This document shows positions 11,640 to 24,273 of a stretch of 64,000 nt of DNA, one piece after another. Position 1 is the stretch's first letter. The number at the start of each line of letters is the position of its first letter. A program made the position numbers and the translations under genes. A model generated the notes under the pieces. It made no database searches and was not told where the DNA came from. It saw nothing but the letters and a program-made list of their open reading frames with translations. Source of the stretch: Atrina japonica (taxonomy: Eukaryota > Mollusca > Bivalvia > Pterioida > Pinnidae); assembly GCA_030159075.1 (NCBI GenBank), contig BROG01000478.1:250001-314000 (forward strand), written 5' to 3'.

Positions 11640-11800
11640 AGGGTGCAAACCCTGCTGCTGGAGCGGCAACCTAGGCTGACTTTATGAGAGAGAAAGTTTA
11701 CAAGCAGGCTGGTGGTCTCTTTCTGGGTATAATACATTGTAACCAGGTTTTTTCCTTAATTTGGCTGTCACCATATTACTGAAGACTTGTGCATAACATA
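11640..11800 (+). mobile_element. Second SINE family, partial copy
   Basis: AACCTAGGCTGACTTTATGA, TTTACAAGCAGGCTGGTGGT, TTGTAACCAGG and GGCTGTCACCATATTACTGA match the body. Confidence 0.5.
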
Positions 11801-11940
11801 TTCTGTTACAGCCCCTTTCTGCAATGTAACCATTGAATTGTTTCAAACTTTGCACATAATGTTGAATGCAGAATGACATAACTTTGACTTGTGTATTGAC
11901 AGAATAATCAATTTGAAAAAAAATCACCAATTACTCTTTT

Positions 11941-12961
11941 TAGGTCACCTGGGCCCAAAGTCACCAAATTTACTCAATACTCAAGCTCATTATTTTTACC
12001 ATAAAATCATTTGTAAAATGTTTGGTTTGAATGATTAGGAAGCATATAATTATTTTTTATCATTCACATATAAATTTTTTCGTCATACTCAGGAATTTTC
12101 CTGTAACAATAAATAGATATGTTGAGTACGGTACTAAAAATTTGAGTAGGCACTCAAACAATATTTGATTATTTCTAAAGTTTCTTCAAATGACCAATGA
12201 TTTTGATAATTTTTTACAATTATATGCTGTCAATATATATACATATCCAATTACATGATAAATTTTGTGTTTTTTTTACCTTAAAATTATGAAAAGTTAG
12301 TTGAGCTTGAGTACTGAGTAAATTTAGTGAGTTTGGGCCCTGATAGTGTTTTGATAGTGTTTTGTCTGTCGTCGTGCGGCATCTGTAAACTTTTTCACAT
12401 TTTCAGCGTCTTCTCAAAAACTTCTGGGCCAATTCCAACCAAACTTGGTCATTAGCATCAATACCTGAAGGGGCATGAAAAATTCATGGTCCCCACCCCC
12501 AAGGAGCCCTAGGGATAGGGGCAAAAACCAAGAAAAATAGGGTAATTTTTTTAAATCTTATCCACTGGGATACCTTACTGAAACAAATGCTTTATATGGT
12601 TGTAATGTCCTAGAGTTGCTCTACAAAAATAGCAAAATTCATTACCCTTAGGGCATGGGTTCTGTTCCTATGGCGGGGCTAAATTTGCTTTATATGTTTT
12701 AGTCCATAAGGCACACAAAGCGATTGATGTTTTTGTTTTTCTGTATCTAATCCGGATAAAACAAAATCACATCTCACTATGATTTGATTAAAGTTACTAT
12801 CGTATAAAAGGATTGAAATTTGTCAGTATTGTATGATAGTTAAATCAATTTATTCATCATCTATTATGAAGTATAAAGCCCACATAGTTGACACAATGAT
12901 TCTAAAAACCAAAACATTTTGTATACTCAGGTGATGGTTAAGACCTATGGTCCTCTTGTTA
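11941..12961 (+). repeat. Dispersed bivalve-type repeat, interrupted copy
   Basis: It starts TAGGTCACCT and ends ACTCAGGTGATGG..GGTCCTCTTGTT, the usual ends of this family. Internal phrases include TTCTCAAAAACTTCTGGGCC and CCAAACTTGG. The element at 11951-12340 splits it. I see no coding capacity. Confidence 0.55.
11951..12340. mobile_element. 390-bp inverted-repeat element nested in a dispersed repeat
   Basis: The left 39 bp and the inverse of the right 39 bp differ at about three places; both begin GGGCCCAAA and continue AAATTTACTCA, CTCAAGCTCA. It interrupts the dispersed bivalve repeat shortly after its start TAGGTCACCT. Confidence 0.75.
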
Positions 12962-13004
12962 ATAACTTGGTCCTAGTATTGTCTACATATATGTGTATTT
13001 ATTA

Positions 13005-13335
13005 GCAGGGTCTAATAAAACATTTTTGGGAAAGGGTCTGTACCCTGTCAATTTGGGAATTTTATGTCACAACCAAAAGTTGGTAAAAAAAAATAGTATT
13101 AAGTATGGTAATTTTACTATCAAAAGTATCTTCATTGAACTGACAACATGGATTTTATCTAAAGACATGAAGGTTTTAATTCAGCATTTTTTTGTCTATA
13201 TGTCAAAAGTTAGGTACATGATGAACATAATATGGAAATTTTTGCTCAATATTGGGGAAAAAATAGCAATTTTGCATTGGGAATGGGTCCTTATACCAGA
13301 CCCGGTTCCACATGTTGATGGTGTTAATCCCTGAT
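13005..13335. repeat. Worn relative of the 249-bp element
   Basis: GCAGGGTCTAATA, CAATTTGGGAATTTTATG, CATTGGGAATGGGTCC and TTAATCCCTGATT echo the family. Confidence 0.4.
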
Positions 13336-14228
13336 TAGAGAAAAATCTTGAAAATACAACAACATGAAAAACAAATAAATAAAAAAAGCTCTGGTTTTCA
13401 ATGAAGTTTTTGTAATGTAAGGCAGGTAAATTTGAATTAAGTATTTCATACATGTACATGTATACATATGAGCAAAAACTAGTGTTTTACCTTTATATGG
13501 ACAATAAGTATATACACCTTCAGTGTGTACCACCATGACGTGAAAATGTTTACGATATTAAAGATGTAAAGTTCAACAGCAGATTTTTAATAAATGTTTG
13601 ATCACTCAGATGTCAATTTCTTTGATGTTGGGTCCTGTTACAGCCAAATTAAATGTCCATTTCACTGTGTTAGTTATCACATCTTTAGAAATTTATGAAT
13701 TAAGTAGCAATTGACATCTAATGTATTTAAGTTTTAAAAGAATATTTGACATCTGCAGTGAGCAAATTAAAAGATGTAAGACAAGGCAAACCTAGAGTAC
13801 ACTGCATGAAATATGATGGGTATGTTTTACCTGAATACATTTCTAGTGGTGTGGAAAAAACATAACAAAATGCTTCCACTTTTCCAATATAATGAGTATT
13901 TAATCATATGTTGAAAACAGGGTAGGACAATTATGAAAATGTTTTTAGTTAAAAGTACAAAATTTTGTAAAGTATTATATTCATCTTTCCCATCATTTTC
14001 ACTGGTTTTGTTAGTGATTGGCCAGCTGCAGTTAAGACCAAAAATTCTTATACTCAGTATGTGATTCTAGTCATTCTACCCAGCCACTTACAATCTCAGT
14101 ACCAACATTTTTTTTAAACAATCTGCTCTCTTCATTCTTGTGATAAACCAGGAATTTGTATTCTATGCAATTGCTATGCTAGACAAACACTTAGTGCTTG
14201 TAAACAATGAAACTCCATATTACATGTA

Positions 14229-14356
14229 CAATAGAACCTCATTATAATGCCACCATTTGTGTGTCCAAAATTTGAAATTGGAAAAGTGGACTTTCAAAAA
14301 TTGTTGTGTTATACAGATGTCAAATGAAATGGGGTCATCACACAGAGGTTTTACTG
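14229..14356. mobile_element. TA-type short element, 128 bp
   Basis: CAATAGAACCTCATTATAAT and, at the right, AGAGGTTTTACTG are inverted ends, with TA on both sides. Confidence 0.55.
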
Positions 14357-14630
14357 TACATCATGATGCTAGTGAAAGTGTTCAGATTAAATATGGATGA
14401 TCATTTTAATTCAGTAGTTTTGTTTTGTGAAATGTGTATTAAATGTCACATTATCCTTTAATTGTAGAGTAATTTAGCAAGGGTTGATAATAAATAGCCA
14501 GGTGTTTGCTCCAGAGGATACCTGAGTAGGCAATTAAAACTATTGTTGTGACATTCATATTTCCATAACTCATTCTTCTAGATATAGGCTTGTCTGTATC
14601 ATTAATCAAATGTACTTTAATTTTTTTCAG

Positions 14631-14685
14631 GGGTGATTGATTTTAATGGACACCTAATCTTGCAGATTATGGAAGGATATCACAG
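14631..14685 (+). other. Exon-like segment between strong splice signals
   Basis: The acceptor is TTTTTTTCAG at 14630 and the donor is ACAG|GTGACA. One of three frames is open over all 55 nt. Nothing links it to the gene at 45538, and such chance pairs are expected in AT-rich DNA. Confidence 0.15.
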
Positions 14686-14998
14686 GTGACACTTTGGATT
14701 TAAGCATTTTACCCGTTCTTTAGCATTCCAACTTCTCAAATACAGGTGAGATCAGGTGAACATTACAAAACTGTCAAAACATCTGCTTATAGCTCATTTG
14801 AAAGCTCGGGTGAACTTTTTCATTAATATTTATTCATCAACAGGTGACAAGTGGATGTTGTTTGTGTTACATTTTTTTTACCTTTTCAACCTCTGTAATT
14901 ACTGAGTGAGAGATACCTCTTGCTAGAAATTATATTTAAGAGACCTTTGTTTTAAAAGTTCATTTTGTTATAAGTTCATTTACATTTAGGTATAAAAC

Positions 14999-15288
14999 CA
15001 GTTGAACCTGTGTTGAGAGACCACCCGATCTACCACTGTGTTGAGAGACCACCCGATCTACCACTGAGTTGAGAGACCACCTGATCTACCACTGTGTTGA
15101 GAGACCACCCGATCTACCACTGAGTTGAGAGACCACATTTCAGTGGTAGATGGTGTGGTCTCTCAAGACAAGTGGTCTCTCACAAAAGGTTTTAGTTTCA
15201 GGATTATTTAACCACATGGTTTTCAGAGTGTGGTTTCAGAAGGTCGGTGATCTTTCATTGGGGTGGTCTCACAAGACAGGTTCTACTG
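14999..15288. mobile_element. Short element with internal 28-bp amplification
   Basis: The ends read CAGTTGAACCTGTGTTGAGA and, inverted, CAGTAGAACCTGTCTTG. The left half has expanded to about four and a half copies of a 28-bp unit, GAGAGACCACCCGATCTACC plus ACTGTGTT. A palindromic GTGGTCTCTC segment follows. Confidence 0.6.
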
Positions 15289-16005
15289 TATGAAAAATCA
15301 TGATAGCACATGATCAGTGTAACAATGTTCATTAAACATTTTTCTACAGTTGCTATCTAATTCTAATTTATATACCGGTATACATGTATTGGTACTGAAG
15401 AAAATGTTGGTAAACATTTAAAAAGAAATGAATTAGGACTCGGATATGATGTCTACAGTGTGAAAGTGTTCACCTAACAAATTGATATGTCTGTGTTTGA
15501 TTCCTAGTCAGAGTCTAACCTGAGGCTTTTACAACAGGTGGTACATTTTTGTAACTGTTCCTTTACCACACATGTTCATTTACATGTATACATTGAGCAT
15601 AAAAGTAAGAGTCACTGGTCTTTCAAATAAGTCTTAAAACAGGTTTTGGTCAAGTTCAGTACCAGAGAACCCTTATCTATATATGTCCACAATGTTGGTC
15701 AGTATTTGACCTCTACATGGTGAAATATTATGACCAATTCATTCTTTACAGAGTGTAAAACAACAGTAAAATTTAGCCCTCTGAAATGGTGGTATTGGTT
15801 TTGTATGCATCAGTCAGTTTGTTCAGTTACGATATTCGTTAACGTTTTGTAATTACTAATCATCTACTCCAGTGTTTCACAGTTATGGGGTATGTATTGA
15901 TTCATGAATTATCTCAGAGTACTTATGTTTTCATGTTATAGTATTTGGGTCATACATGTATATATATCTTCTTAGTATTTATCATGGACACTTATGGCAA
16001 GGAGG

Positions 16006-16205
16006 GGGCAGCCGTGTCCGAGTGGTCAGAGTATTATGCTTTGAACCATGAAGTCTCTCACTTCTGGTCAGTGCAGGTTCAAGCCCAACTGGAACCTAAG
16101 CTGATTTTTGTGAGACAGTGTGCCAGTTTACTTACAGAAGGCTAGTGGTCTCTGCTTGTGTAACCAGGTTCTCTCCTCCACCATTAAAATTAGCCACCAC
16201 CATTT
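16006..16205 (+). mobile_element. Second SINE family, tRNA-Ser/Leu-like head
   Basis: GCAGCCGTGTCCGAGTGGTC is a good A-box region and GCAGGTTCAAGCCCAAC a good B box, spaced as in a class II tRNA. The body runs GTGCCAGTTTACTTACAGAA, TAACCAGGTTCTCTCCTCCA and ATTAAAATTAGCCACCACC. Other copies lie at 1-178, 985-1180, 11640-11800 and 63318-63549. Confidence 0.75.
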
Positions 16206-16465
16206 ACTTTTGTAACATTTTGAACACTATTCAAAATCAAAAAGCTTACAGCAAGTATTGGATCCATCTACCTCTCTCTACCTTACATCTTTCTCCATCA
16301 TCTGTGTTATGTTATTTGTACTGACCTGTAACTATTTGAGCCATGTAGACTTTTTTCCCAGCTCAGGTATACATCAACAACATTGGTCATTTCTTCAGAT
16401 GACTAGCACAGTACACAACTAAATCTAATCTCCAGTACTTTCTTTTATTTTTGAAATAATGTATA

Positions 16466-16658
16466 CCTGAAAATTTAGGCTCTTAGATGATAAGGCGATT
16501 TTAGATTGAATGTGAAATTTTCAAAATAATCAAAGTATCAACATCAGTGCCATCCATGAGAAATTTTTGCCCTTATGTGATTAGAGCGAATTTAAGACTA
16601 TGTAAATATGTTTTCTGTCTTGAAAGGGCAAAAATTACCTGGAGCGAAAATTTCCAGG
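16466..16658. mobile_element. TA-flanked inverted-repeat element
   Basis: CCTGAAAATTT and AAATTTCCAGG ends are flanked by TA. Its inner part carries TGATAAGGCGATTTTAG and a weaker inverse, ATGTGATTAGAGCGAATTT. Confidence 0.5.
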
Positions 16659-16703
16659 TATACAGTAGGTACAGAAGCACCTGCCACTGATTGTTTACAT
16701 GTA

Positions 16704-16882
16704 CAGTAAAACCTGTATATAGGGGCCACGCAAGGGACTAGAGAATATTGACCTCTATGTGCAGGTGACCCTCATACACAGGTTCAATTTAGTTGAAGTA
16801 TGCAGTCAAGGGACTTTTCAAAACTGGCCTTTATAGACAGTTGATCCTTATATAGAGGTGGCCACTATAGCAGGTTTTACTG
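16704..16882. mobile_element. Intact 179-bp TA-type short element
   Basis: CAGTAAAACCTG and CAGGTTTTACTG ends are flanked by TA on both sides. It is the uninterrupted copy used to read the insertions at 8656-10153. Confidence 0.8.
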
Positions 16883-17645
16883 TATGTAAATTAGTGATAG
16901 GTTCATGTTTATTCAAGTTAATTTGTAATGTCTTTCCTAACATTAATTTGTAATTTCCAAATTTGAGATGGGGCTAGAAGGTGCACTCTGAAAACCATGG
17001 AAACCTTGATCAAGTTTTAATTTCTATTACTCCACATGTATAATGGCACTTCAAAAGTTAATGAAAATCTTAATAAAGTGAAATCAATTTTAATTCAGGG
17101 AATTATAACATTTTATTAAAGGTAGGTGGCTATTAGGTGACAGGGAAATTGATTTGTCAATTAGTTTGCTAATTCCTACCACTAGATGCTTGTAATAAAA
17201 AATCTGTCAAAAATGAATTCTATTCTACACTCAAGATAATGAAACATGTAGGACATATTTTTCTGATTTGTGTGGAGTACATTTATGTAGATTTTTAAAC
17301 CTCTGTGATGACTAAGGAGAGAAAATTTTAAGAATTTTTTTATTACACATAACTTTTCAGTCAAGATGTTAATTTCAGACCTGTTAAATCTGGAGACCAA
17401 TGTATACACACACATATACAGAGAAGTATTGGCATTTCATATACATGTATTACAAATGCTTTAATTACATGGAAATTTGAGGTTCACCAGATATATCCAT
17501 AAAAATGTGTATAGTCTATTTCAGGGTGTTTACAAATCATAGGATGGTGGTTGATTACTTGTCATCTATAGTGCTGGTTTGTGTATAGTTTCATTTTCTG
17601 TGATTATGAGTATCAGTTTTACATACACATGAAGTATTACTGCTA

Positions 17646-17824
17646 CAGACAATCTTTATTCTTGTTACACATACACATACTCACTAATACACATACACAG
17701 ACACTCATACACACATGCACACACTCATATACACACATACACACATGCACACACATACTCATACATACTCATACACACACTCATACATACTCATACACAC
17801 ACATACATACATACATCCATACAT

Positions 17825-17861
<37 letters not shown>

Positions 17862-17892
17862 TACATACATACATACACACACATACATACAT
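17646..17892. repeat. ACAC/ACATAC microsatellite
   Basis: Mixed CA and CATA repeats run about 250 bases. Open frames on both strands here are artefacts of the repeat. Confidence 0.9.
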
Positions 17893-18943
17893 ATGTAAGC
17901 GACAGTCAGAATACTCTCCAGATTCAGATTAAATGATTCACCTAAATTAAGCGTCACACTGGCTTCCTTGAACAGTATCTCATGCTTGGTATATATACAC
18001 TTGTTCATTTTCAGAAAAAAATATCTTATCACATTCTTGAAGTGTTTAGCAATGCTTCTGCAAGGAAGAATTGTGTTGATCAGCTGAGATTCTGGCCTTT
18101 TCTGTTAGTTTCTATTTTTTCTCATTCTTAAGTGTCAAGGTCGAAGGTTAAGAGGATAAATATAAACAAGGGATAACATAATTCAAAACTAGAGGGTTTT
18201 ATTTGCCGATCTTGGGTTTAGAGTACACCAGCGACAGTAATGTGAGTTGAGTAATACGTTACTGAGCTTACATTAAAGATCAAGGTAGTCAGACTGTGTT
18301 CTTTATTTTGATCAAGCTGTTTGATGATGGCAACAAACGTTTTGAGGAGGAGATTTATTATTTTTAACTTATGCTAGTTTGTCATATATAGTGATTGATT
18401 CAAGTGCAGTCTTTCAGGGGAATTCAAAAAATATTAATTTTCATTTCCACAAGGTTGATTTCTCATCAACAGTATTTTTTATTCAAGTAAATTTCATCAC
18501 ACTTTTGGATTCAATTTTAAATTATTTGAAGACAAAGAAAAACGAAATACTTGAAAGTTTAAAAGATTTATTTTGACTGATCAATTGTAGCATTCCAATA
18601 TTCTGCGAAGTAGTTGATGAGTTTCAATCAAGTTTAATTGACAAATCTGTTTCATATTTAAAAATAAACTCAAAGTAAATGTGAATAAAACAAACCTGTA
18701 TATAGAAAGTTACAACTATAGCAAATTTGATTACATTCTCAATAAAGGAGGAATTTTTCATGATGAACATTATGTATTATATATACAAATTCAGATACAG
18801 GGGACTGAAATACAATTTTACAGTGTTTAAAGATAGTATTTCATTGACTTTCATGAAAATTTGAAATCATGAATGTTTTTAAATTGTTTCAGTTATAAAA
18901 TGCTTCTGGCACCAAAAAAAAATGTCACCAATGGGACTAATGC

Positions 18944-19130
18944 ATGTACCATGTGATACCCGATAACGTTTGTGCTGGACTGTCGTTTCTATTAGTGATG
19001 AAATGACGCTATCAGACGATATCCTGCGGTAACGTCATTTCAGTGGGAAGATTTTGTAGAGGTACGTTCCATTACCATTGGAAACACTTGTATTGCACAA
19101 ACGTTAATGGTTTACTATCAGCTGGTACAT
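18944..19130. repeat. 187-bp inverted repeat
   Basis: ATGTACCA..TGATA..ATAACGTTTGTGC at the left is matched by its inverse at the right, and an inner pair, ATGAAATGACG / ACGTCATTTCAG, lies between. The two strands would fold into a long imperfect hairpin. It could be a small foldback transposon or the source of a structured RNA. Confidence 0.6.
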
Positions 19131-19430
19131 GAATCAGTCATATTGCATTGTTTGGAAAATTGTATCTACAAAATTGCTAAAAGTGTGAAAACTTTCATAG
19201 ACTTTCTGATACATTACAGGGGCGTTAGCTGTGTTTTGTTTTTTGTTTTTTTTTTTGTTATTTTCAAAAAATATTCTTTCCTTATTTATTACTTAGATTG
19301 ACATACAAAAACAAAAAAGAGATATACTCAGGTTAAAAAATTCGTTAATTCCTATATATTTTGTGAAAATTGCTTGAGAAATGTAGTTTGGCAATTATTC
19401 ACTTGCAATTGACTTAGTAATCCTTATATT

Positions 19431-19461
<31 letters not shown>

Positions 19462-20436
19462 GCATATCAAATGGACCTGACCTTATTTCCATTAAATATA
19501 CAGGAATGTAAGATTTTTTATGCCCCTGTATAGCTCGTATTTGTTATTGTACATCACATAAGTAGAAAATATTTAAATTTTTTTTTTTTTTTTTTGGTAA
19601 ATACAGCTAATGCCCTTTAAAAAAGATAATAAAAATATAAGGAACAAGAATCGTGTACATGTATTATGATTCCATCTGAACCATATATTGCTTGTGATGG
19701 CTAAGCAGTAGTTGTTGATATGTAAATATCATTAGTTCAGACAAGCACCTTGCCAGATGTAAAGTTTGTATATGTACAGCTGATAATATGTAGGTAATAT
19801 GCTGTACAGCATTATGTAATGATATCCTTACAGTTAGCATGCTACAGGTTCTTCCAGAGTGTAGAGTTTATCAAAATACATGCGGTGCAGACATTCTTGG
19901 GGCAAAGTTAATGAAGCAGACATTTGTTTTAGTAATGGTAGTGGTTGTTGTTGATGTTTTTGTTCCTCCTCTCCTAGTGCGTTTTTATGTTGGTGCCAAC
20001 GTACATACATTTAGCATATTAATGTTGTTTATAGAATGTAATATAAACAATAACAAAAAACAGAAGTTACATTTTGTAAACATAGTTCTTAACCAGACAA
20101 ACAGAAAATAATAACAGTTTATGATGGGCTGGTTATAAGATATCACTTGGTTCTTTTTCAACCCTCATTACAGACATCTTGATTAACTCATTTATCCATA
20201 AAGGCACATTTGGACTGGTCTAAGTCATTGATTTACAGAAAAAGTATATTGTGTTTCAGAGGTTGATAAGTTAAGATATGGGCCCAAGGTTATAAAACTT
20301 TATCCGTGCTGATCTGGAACCAACCTCTACAAATCAGTTCCATTGTACACAGTAGCAATTTTTAGATCTTATTCTGACTGGTAGAAATTGGATTTTGTTT
20401 TGACTTGGGCATGAAAACTTTGACAATGTATAATCA

Positions 20437-21021
20437 TAAGCATTTGTAACATTTTGTAAGACCTAGACACATTAAATACCACTTGATGGCCTCTAATTTT
20501 ACAGCATTTGTAACATTTTTAGACACATTAAATACCACTTGACCTATTTGACACATTTTTTAAATAGACACCACTTGATGGCCTATGACCTAACATTTTT
20601 ACAGCATTTGTAACATTTTACAGTATGTAACCTAGACTAGACATTAAATACCACCACTTCAATACCACTTGGTGGCCTCTAATTTTACAGCATTTGCATT
20701 TTGTAACATTTTGTACAGCATTTGACCTAAGACCTAGACACATTAAATAATACCACATTTGATGGCCTCTACTTGATGGCCTCTTTACAGCATTTGTAAC
20801 ATTTTGTATATGACCTAGACACATTAAAATACCACTTACCACTTGATGGCCTCATTTTGTAAACCTTTTACAGCAGTATTTGTAACATTTTGTATGACCT
20901 AGACACATTACATACCACTTGATGGCCTCTAATTTTACAGCATTTGCCTCTAATTTTACATTTTGTAAGACCTAGACACATTCAATACCACTTGATGGCC
21001 TCTAATTTTACAGTATTTGTC
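20437..21021. repeat. Scrambled array of about 64-bp units
   Basis: About nine units of CATTTGTAACATTTTGTAAG, ACCTAGACACATTAAATACC, ACTTGATGGCCTCTAATTTT are present, with many internal deletions and partial duplications. Confidence 0.8.
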
Positions 21022-21189
21022 TGGCAGTTGGGAAGATCACTGGATTTGATTCTTAATCCACATCATACCTATGATTCTGTTAATCCTCTTTCCCTGAAAA
21101 ATAATTGACTACTTAAAGTCATTGACATGGGCCTATTAAAATGTGTTTTTGTAGGTGATCAAGTTGAAACAGGAAATTGAAATATAGGT

Positions 21190-21380
21190 ATTGAGAGACC
21201 TCTGGTGGTTGTCTTGTGGTTTAACATTCAAATTGCTATTGGAAGGTTCTGGGGTTTGAATCCTAGTATCATACCTACCAACAAGTAGTGACCTCTAACA
21301 GTGGTCTAGTGGAAAAATATTTGACTTGCAAGTGAAAACTCCAGCCTTTGATTCCTGCTACCGCTGTGCTACCCGGTCAT
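21190..21380 (+). mobile_element. Two tRNA-like heads in tandem
   Basis: The first has CTTGTGGTTTAACATTC and GGGTTTGAATCCTAG; the second has AGTGGTCTAGTGGAAAAATA and CCTTTGATTCCTGC. They look like decayed SINE heads. Neither folds well enough to be called a tRNA gene. Confidence 0.4.
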
Positions 21381-22380
21381 GTATATAGTATGAAAATATT
21401 CTAAATGGTGTTCTTACTTATGGAGTTATTGAACTTTGTTCTGTTACATTTTCCCTGCCAGCATTCTATTTTCTATATATCTGAAGGAAATTTTTCAAAA
21501 CTTGATATACATACATTTAAGAGTGCCAATATAACAGACAAATTCATATCTTTAATCCAACTCGCCTTTATTTACAGTTATCACCTAAGTAGGGTTTCCT
21601 TAAATTCTAAGAGCCACTTTACATTGAAATAAGGATCCCATAACTTCTAGAAGCCACAGGAGGATACTCTTTGTGATGATCTTTTTTGCTTTCATTGGTG
21701 TCCTTGACCTTACCAGTCCTTCAGACCAGTCATTTTGATACCTCAACTGATCCTCATCAATATTTACGAGTTTTGTTGGTCGACTGCTAAATTCAACATC
21801 ACTGTTACACCCATCACTTTAGAAAACCAAATAATATGATAATAACAATAATATAAATTAAATCTTTAAATGTTTTATAAGTGCAGCAAATTTGGGCAAC
21901 ATTGGTCGAGCCAGTTTTGAGCTACAGATGACACAATTTTCAAAAAATAATTAAAAAAAGAAAAAGAAAAACAGCAAGAACAATGAAACAGGCTTTCTTT
22001 TTTGCATTTATAAATATTAGGAAAGAATTTGACATTTTCAGGAAGATAAAAGAAGTGTCAAAGGATTGGCTTTCTGCTTGACATTTCACTTCCTTCATTT
22101 TGTAATTTCATTACATTGAGTGTGACTGCCTGTCCAAAAGGAACATATACATAAATCTCTATTAGTTCTACTTCTGTCCACTAAGTCGCCGTCTTTAAAG
22201 GATAATTAGTATGAGTATTTGGACTTAAAATTGACAAAATGTTCATTTCTTTTGAGATATATCTAATTCCGGATTTTAATGCTTTTTAATTCAATTTTGA
22301 TCATAAAAATAACAAACGTGTATTTTGATGGTTTCTTAGTACATGTATATTAACGAATTTCAAATCTTATTCTAATATTA

Positions 22381-22772
22381 TGTGTATTTCAAAGGTTACA
22401 ATATAGGCAGACATATTTAAAAAGTTACAATATATAAAGGTGTATTTCAAAGGTTACAAGTATATGCAGGTGTAATTCAAAGGTTACAATATATGAAGGT
22501 GTATTTCAAAGGTTATAATATATAAAGGTGTATTACATAAGTAACAATATATGAAGATATGTATCAAAGGTTACAATATATGAAGGTGTATTACATAGGT
22601 TACAATATATGAAGGTGGATTTCAAAGGTTACATTACATGCAGGTGCATGTCAAAGGTTACAATTTATGAAGGTGTATTTCAAAGGTTACATGATATGAA
22701 GGTGTATTTCAAAGGTTACAATATGCAGGTGCATTTCAAAGGTTACATTGTATGAAGGTGTATTTCAAAGGT

Positions 22773-22856
<84 letters not shown>

Positions 22857-22915
22857 GTATATTGCAAAGGTTGCAATGTATGAAGGTGTATTGTAAATGT
22901 ATTGTATGCACTTGT
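22381..22915. repeat. 29-bp array with an AT microsatellite inside
   Basis: About 13 units of GGTGTATTTCAAAGGTTACA plus ATATATGAA are followed by about 34 TA repeats (22775-22844), then one or two more units (TTGCAAAGGTTGCAATGTAT). Confidence 0.82.
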
Positions 22916-23487
22916 ATTTCAAACTCAAAGGCAACTGCAAATAATCATGGTGCATTTATATTGCACATTATTCAGGTGTATTCTAAAGCATGACATATGT
23001 TCAGTCATGGGACATAAATATTCACCACTTATGTATTTATTATATATATTCTTTTTTGTTTTATATAAAATAAACAATTTTTAAATGCCCACAGAATCCA
23101 CTAATTTTAGCATTATTTCAGACATTTTATTTTCACATAAAGGAAATTGAATTAATGTTTTAAATCTTATACTCTTTGTTTATTTTGAGAAAATAATGAT
23201 TCTTTAGAATTCAAAAATTCATATATTTTAGAAAGATATGAAATTATCCTACTATAAATTTGTACAAATTTGTCCAAATTCTGATATGATTTGTGGTTTT
23301 TACCAGCATTTAAAAATTGTTGTTTTTATCTAAAAACAAAGAAGAAAATAACATAAATGACAAATATTTATGTCCCATCATGGGGCAGGACTGTATATAG
23401 AGTCTAATATTCTCAGATAACTAAATGTTTACAGAATATTTCTGTGTATTCCAAATTTTCTCTCTTTCCTTTTCTCCCTCCCTCCCT

Positions 23488-23567
23488 CACACACACACAC
23501 ACACACACACATAACACACATATAACACACACACACACACATAACACACACACACACACACACACTA
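23488..23567. repeat. CA microsatellite
   Basis: CA repeats are broken by ATAACACA units and preceded by CCCTCCCTCCCTC. Confidence 0.9.
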
Positions 23568-24182
23568 TATGAAAAACCAGTTAATTCTGAGTTGCCCCCC
23601 CGGTTAGACAGAATGTTACATATGTCACATATCCTGATATAGATTACTCAGCAGAGAAAAACAGCAAAATATGTTGTCTGTTCAGTGTTATAGTCGACTC
23701 ATCTAAAAGTCAGCTATCACAAAGAACAGAACACTGGTTAAATTGAACTTGTTATTTGTGTTAAACTTAAGTCAGTACTTGTTGTTTGTCAGTCGAGAGT
23801 TTGGGGCTTGTCTGAACTAAGAGAAAAGGGGAATGACCTAAGCACTAGTCATACCGGGGAACCATTTTATTCGAGAAAATTTTGTTAACATTTTCTAAAA
23901 CCTTGTTGATGAAATATTATATCATGATTCAATTCTGTGTAGATTATGCCTCATGATATTTCATGTAATAGGTAGAACATATGTATTAGTTAGCCCCAGG
24001 TGAGCATGTAATATTTAATTAGAGAACAGACATTGTGGAACCCTTTTTTGATATCTTTTGAAGCGTTTTCTTTCTGGGGGAGGGGGTTATTTTGAAGTCA
24101 AATACTGAAATTGTCAAAAGTTTTTTTTATCTCTGTACGCTTTTAGCAGGAGTAAGTTCCTTTTTTATATCTGTGTTGATAT

Positions 24183-24183
<1 letters not shown>

Positions 24184-24272
<89 letters not shown>
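24184..24272. repeat. Long pure GT microsatellite
   Basis: About 44 uninterrupted GT dinucleotides, then CATACATACA and CACACACACA. Confidence 0.93.

Positions 24273-24273
<1 letters not shown>

Larger units (their letters stand above)
17100..20436. other. No gene seen apart from listed repeats
   Basis: AT-rich with frequent stops. It contains the CA microsatellite at 17646, the 187-bp inverted repeat at 18944, and T runs at 19243 and 19578. Confidence 0.45.

Noticed and set aside
16006..16090. tRNA-Ser/Leu gene
   Set aside because: Good A and B boxes, but the arms do not pair well and a SINE body follows directly, as at 63318.
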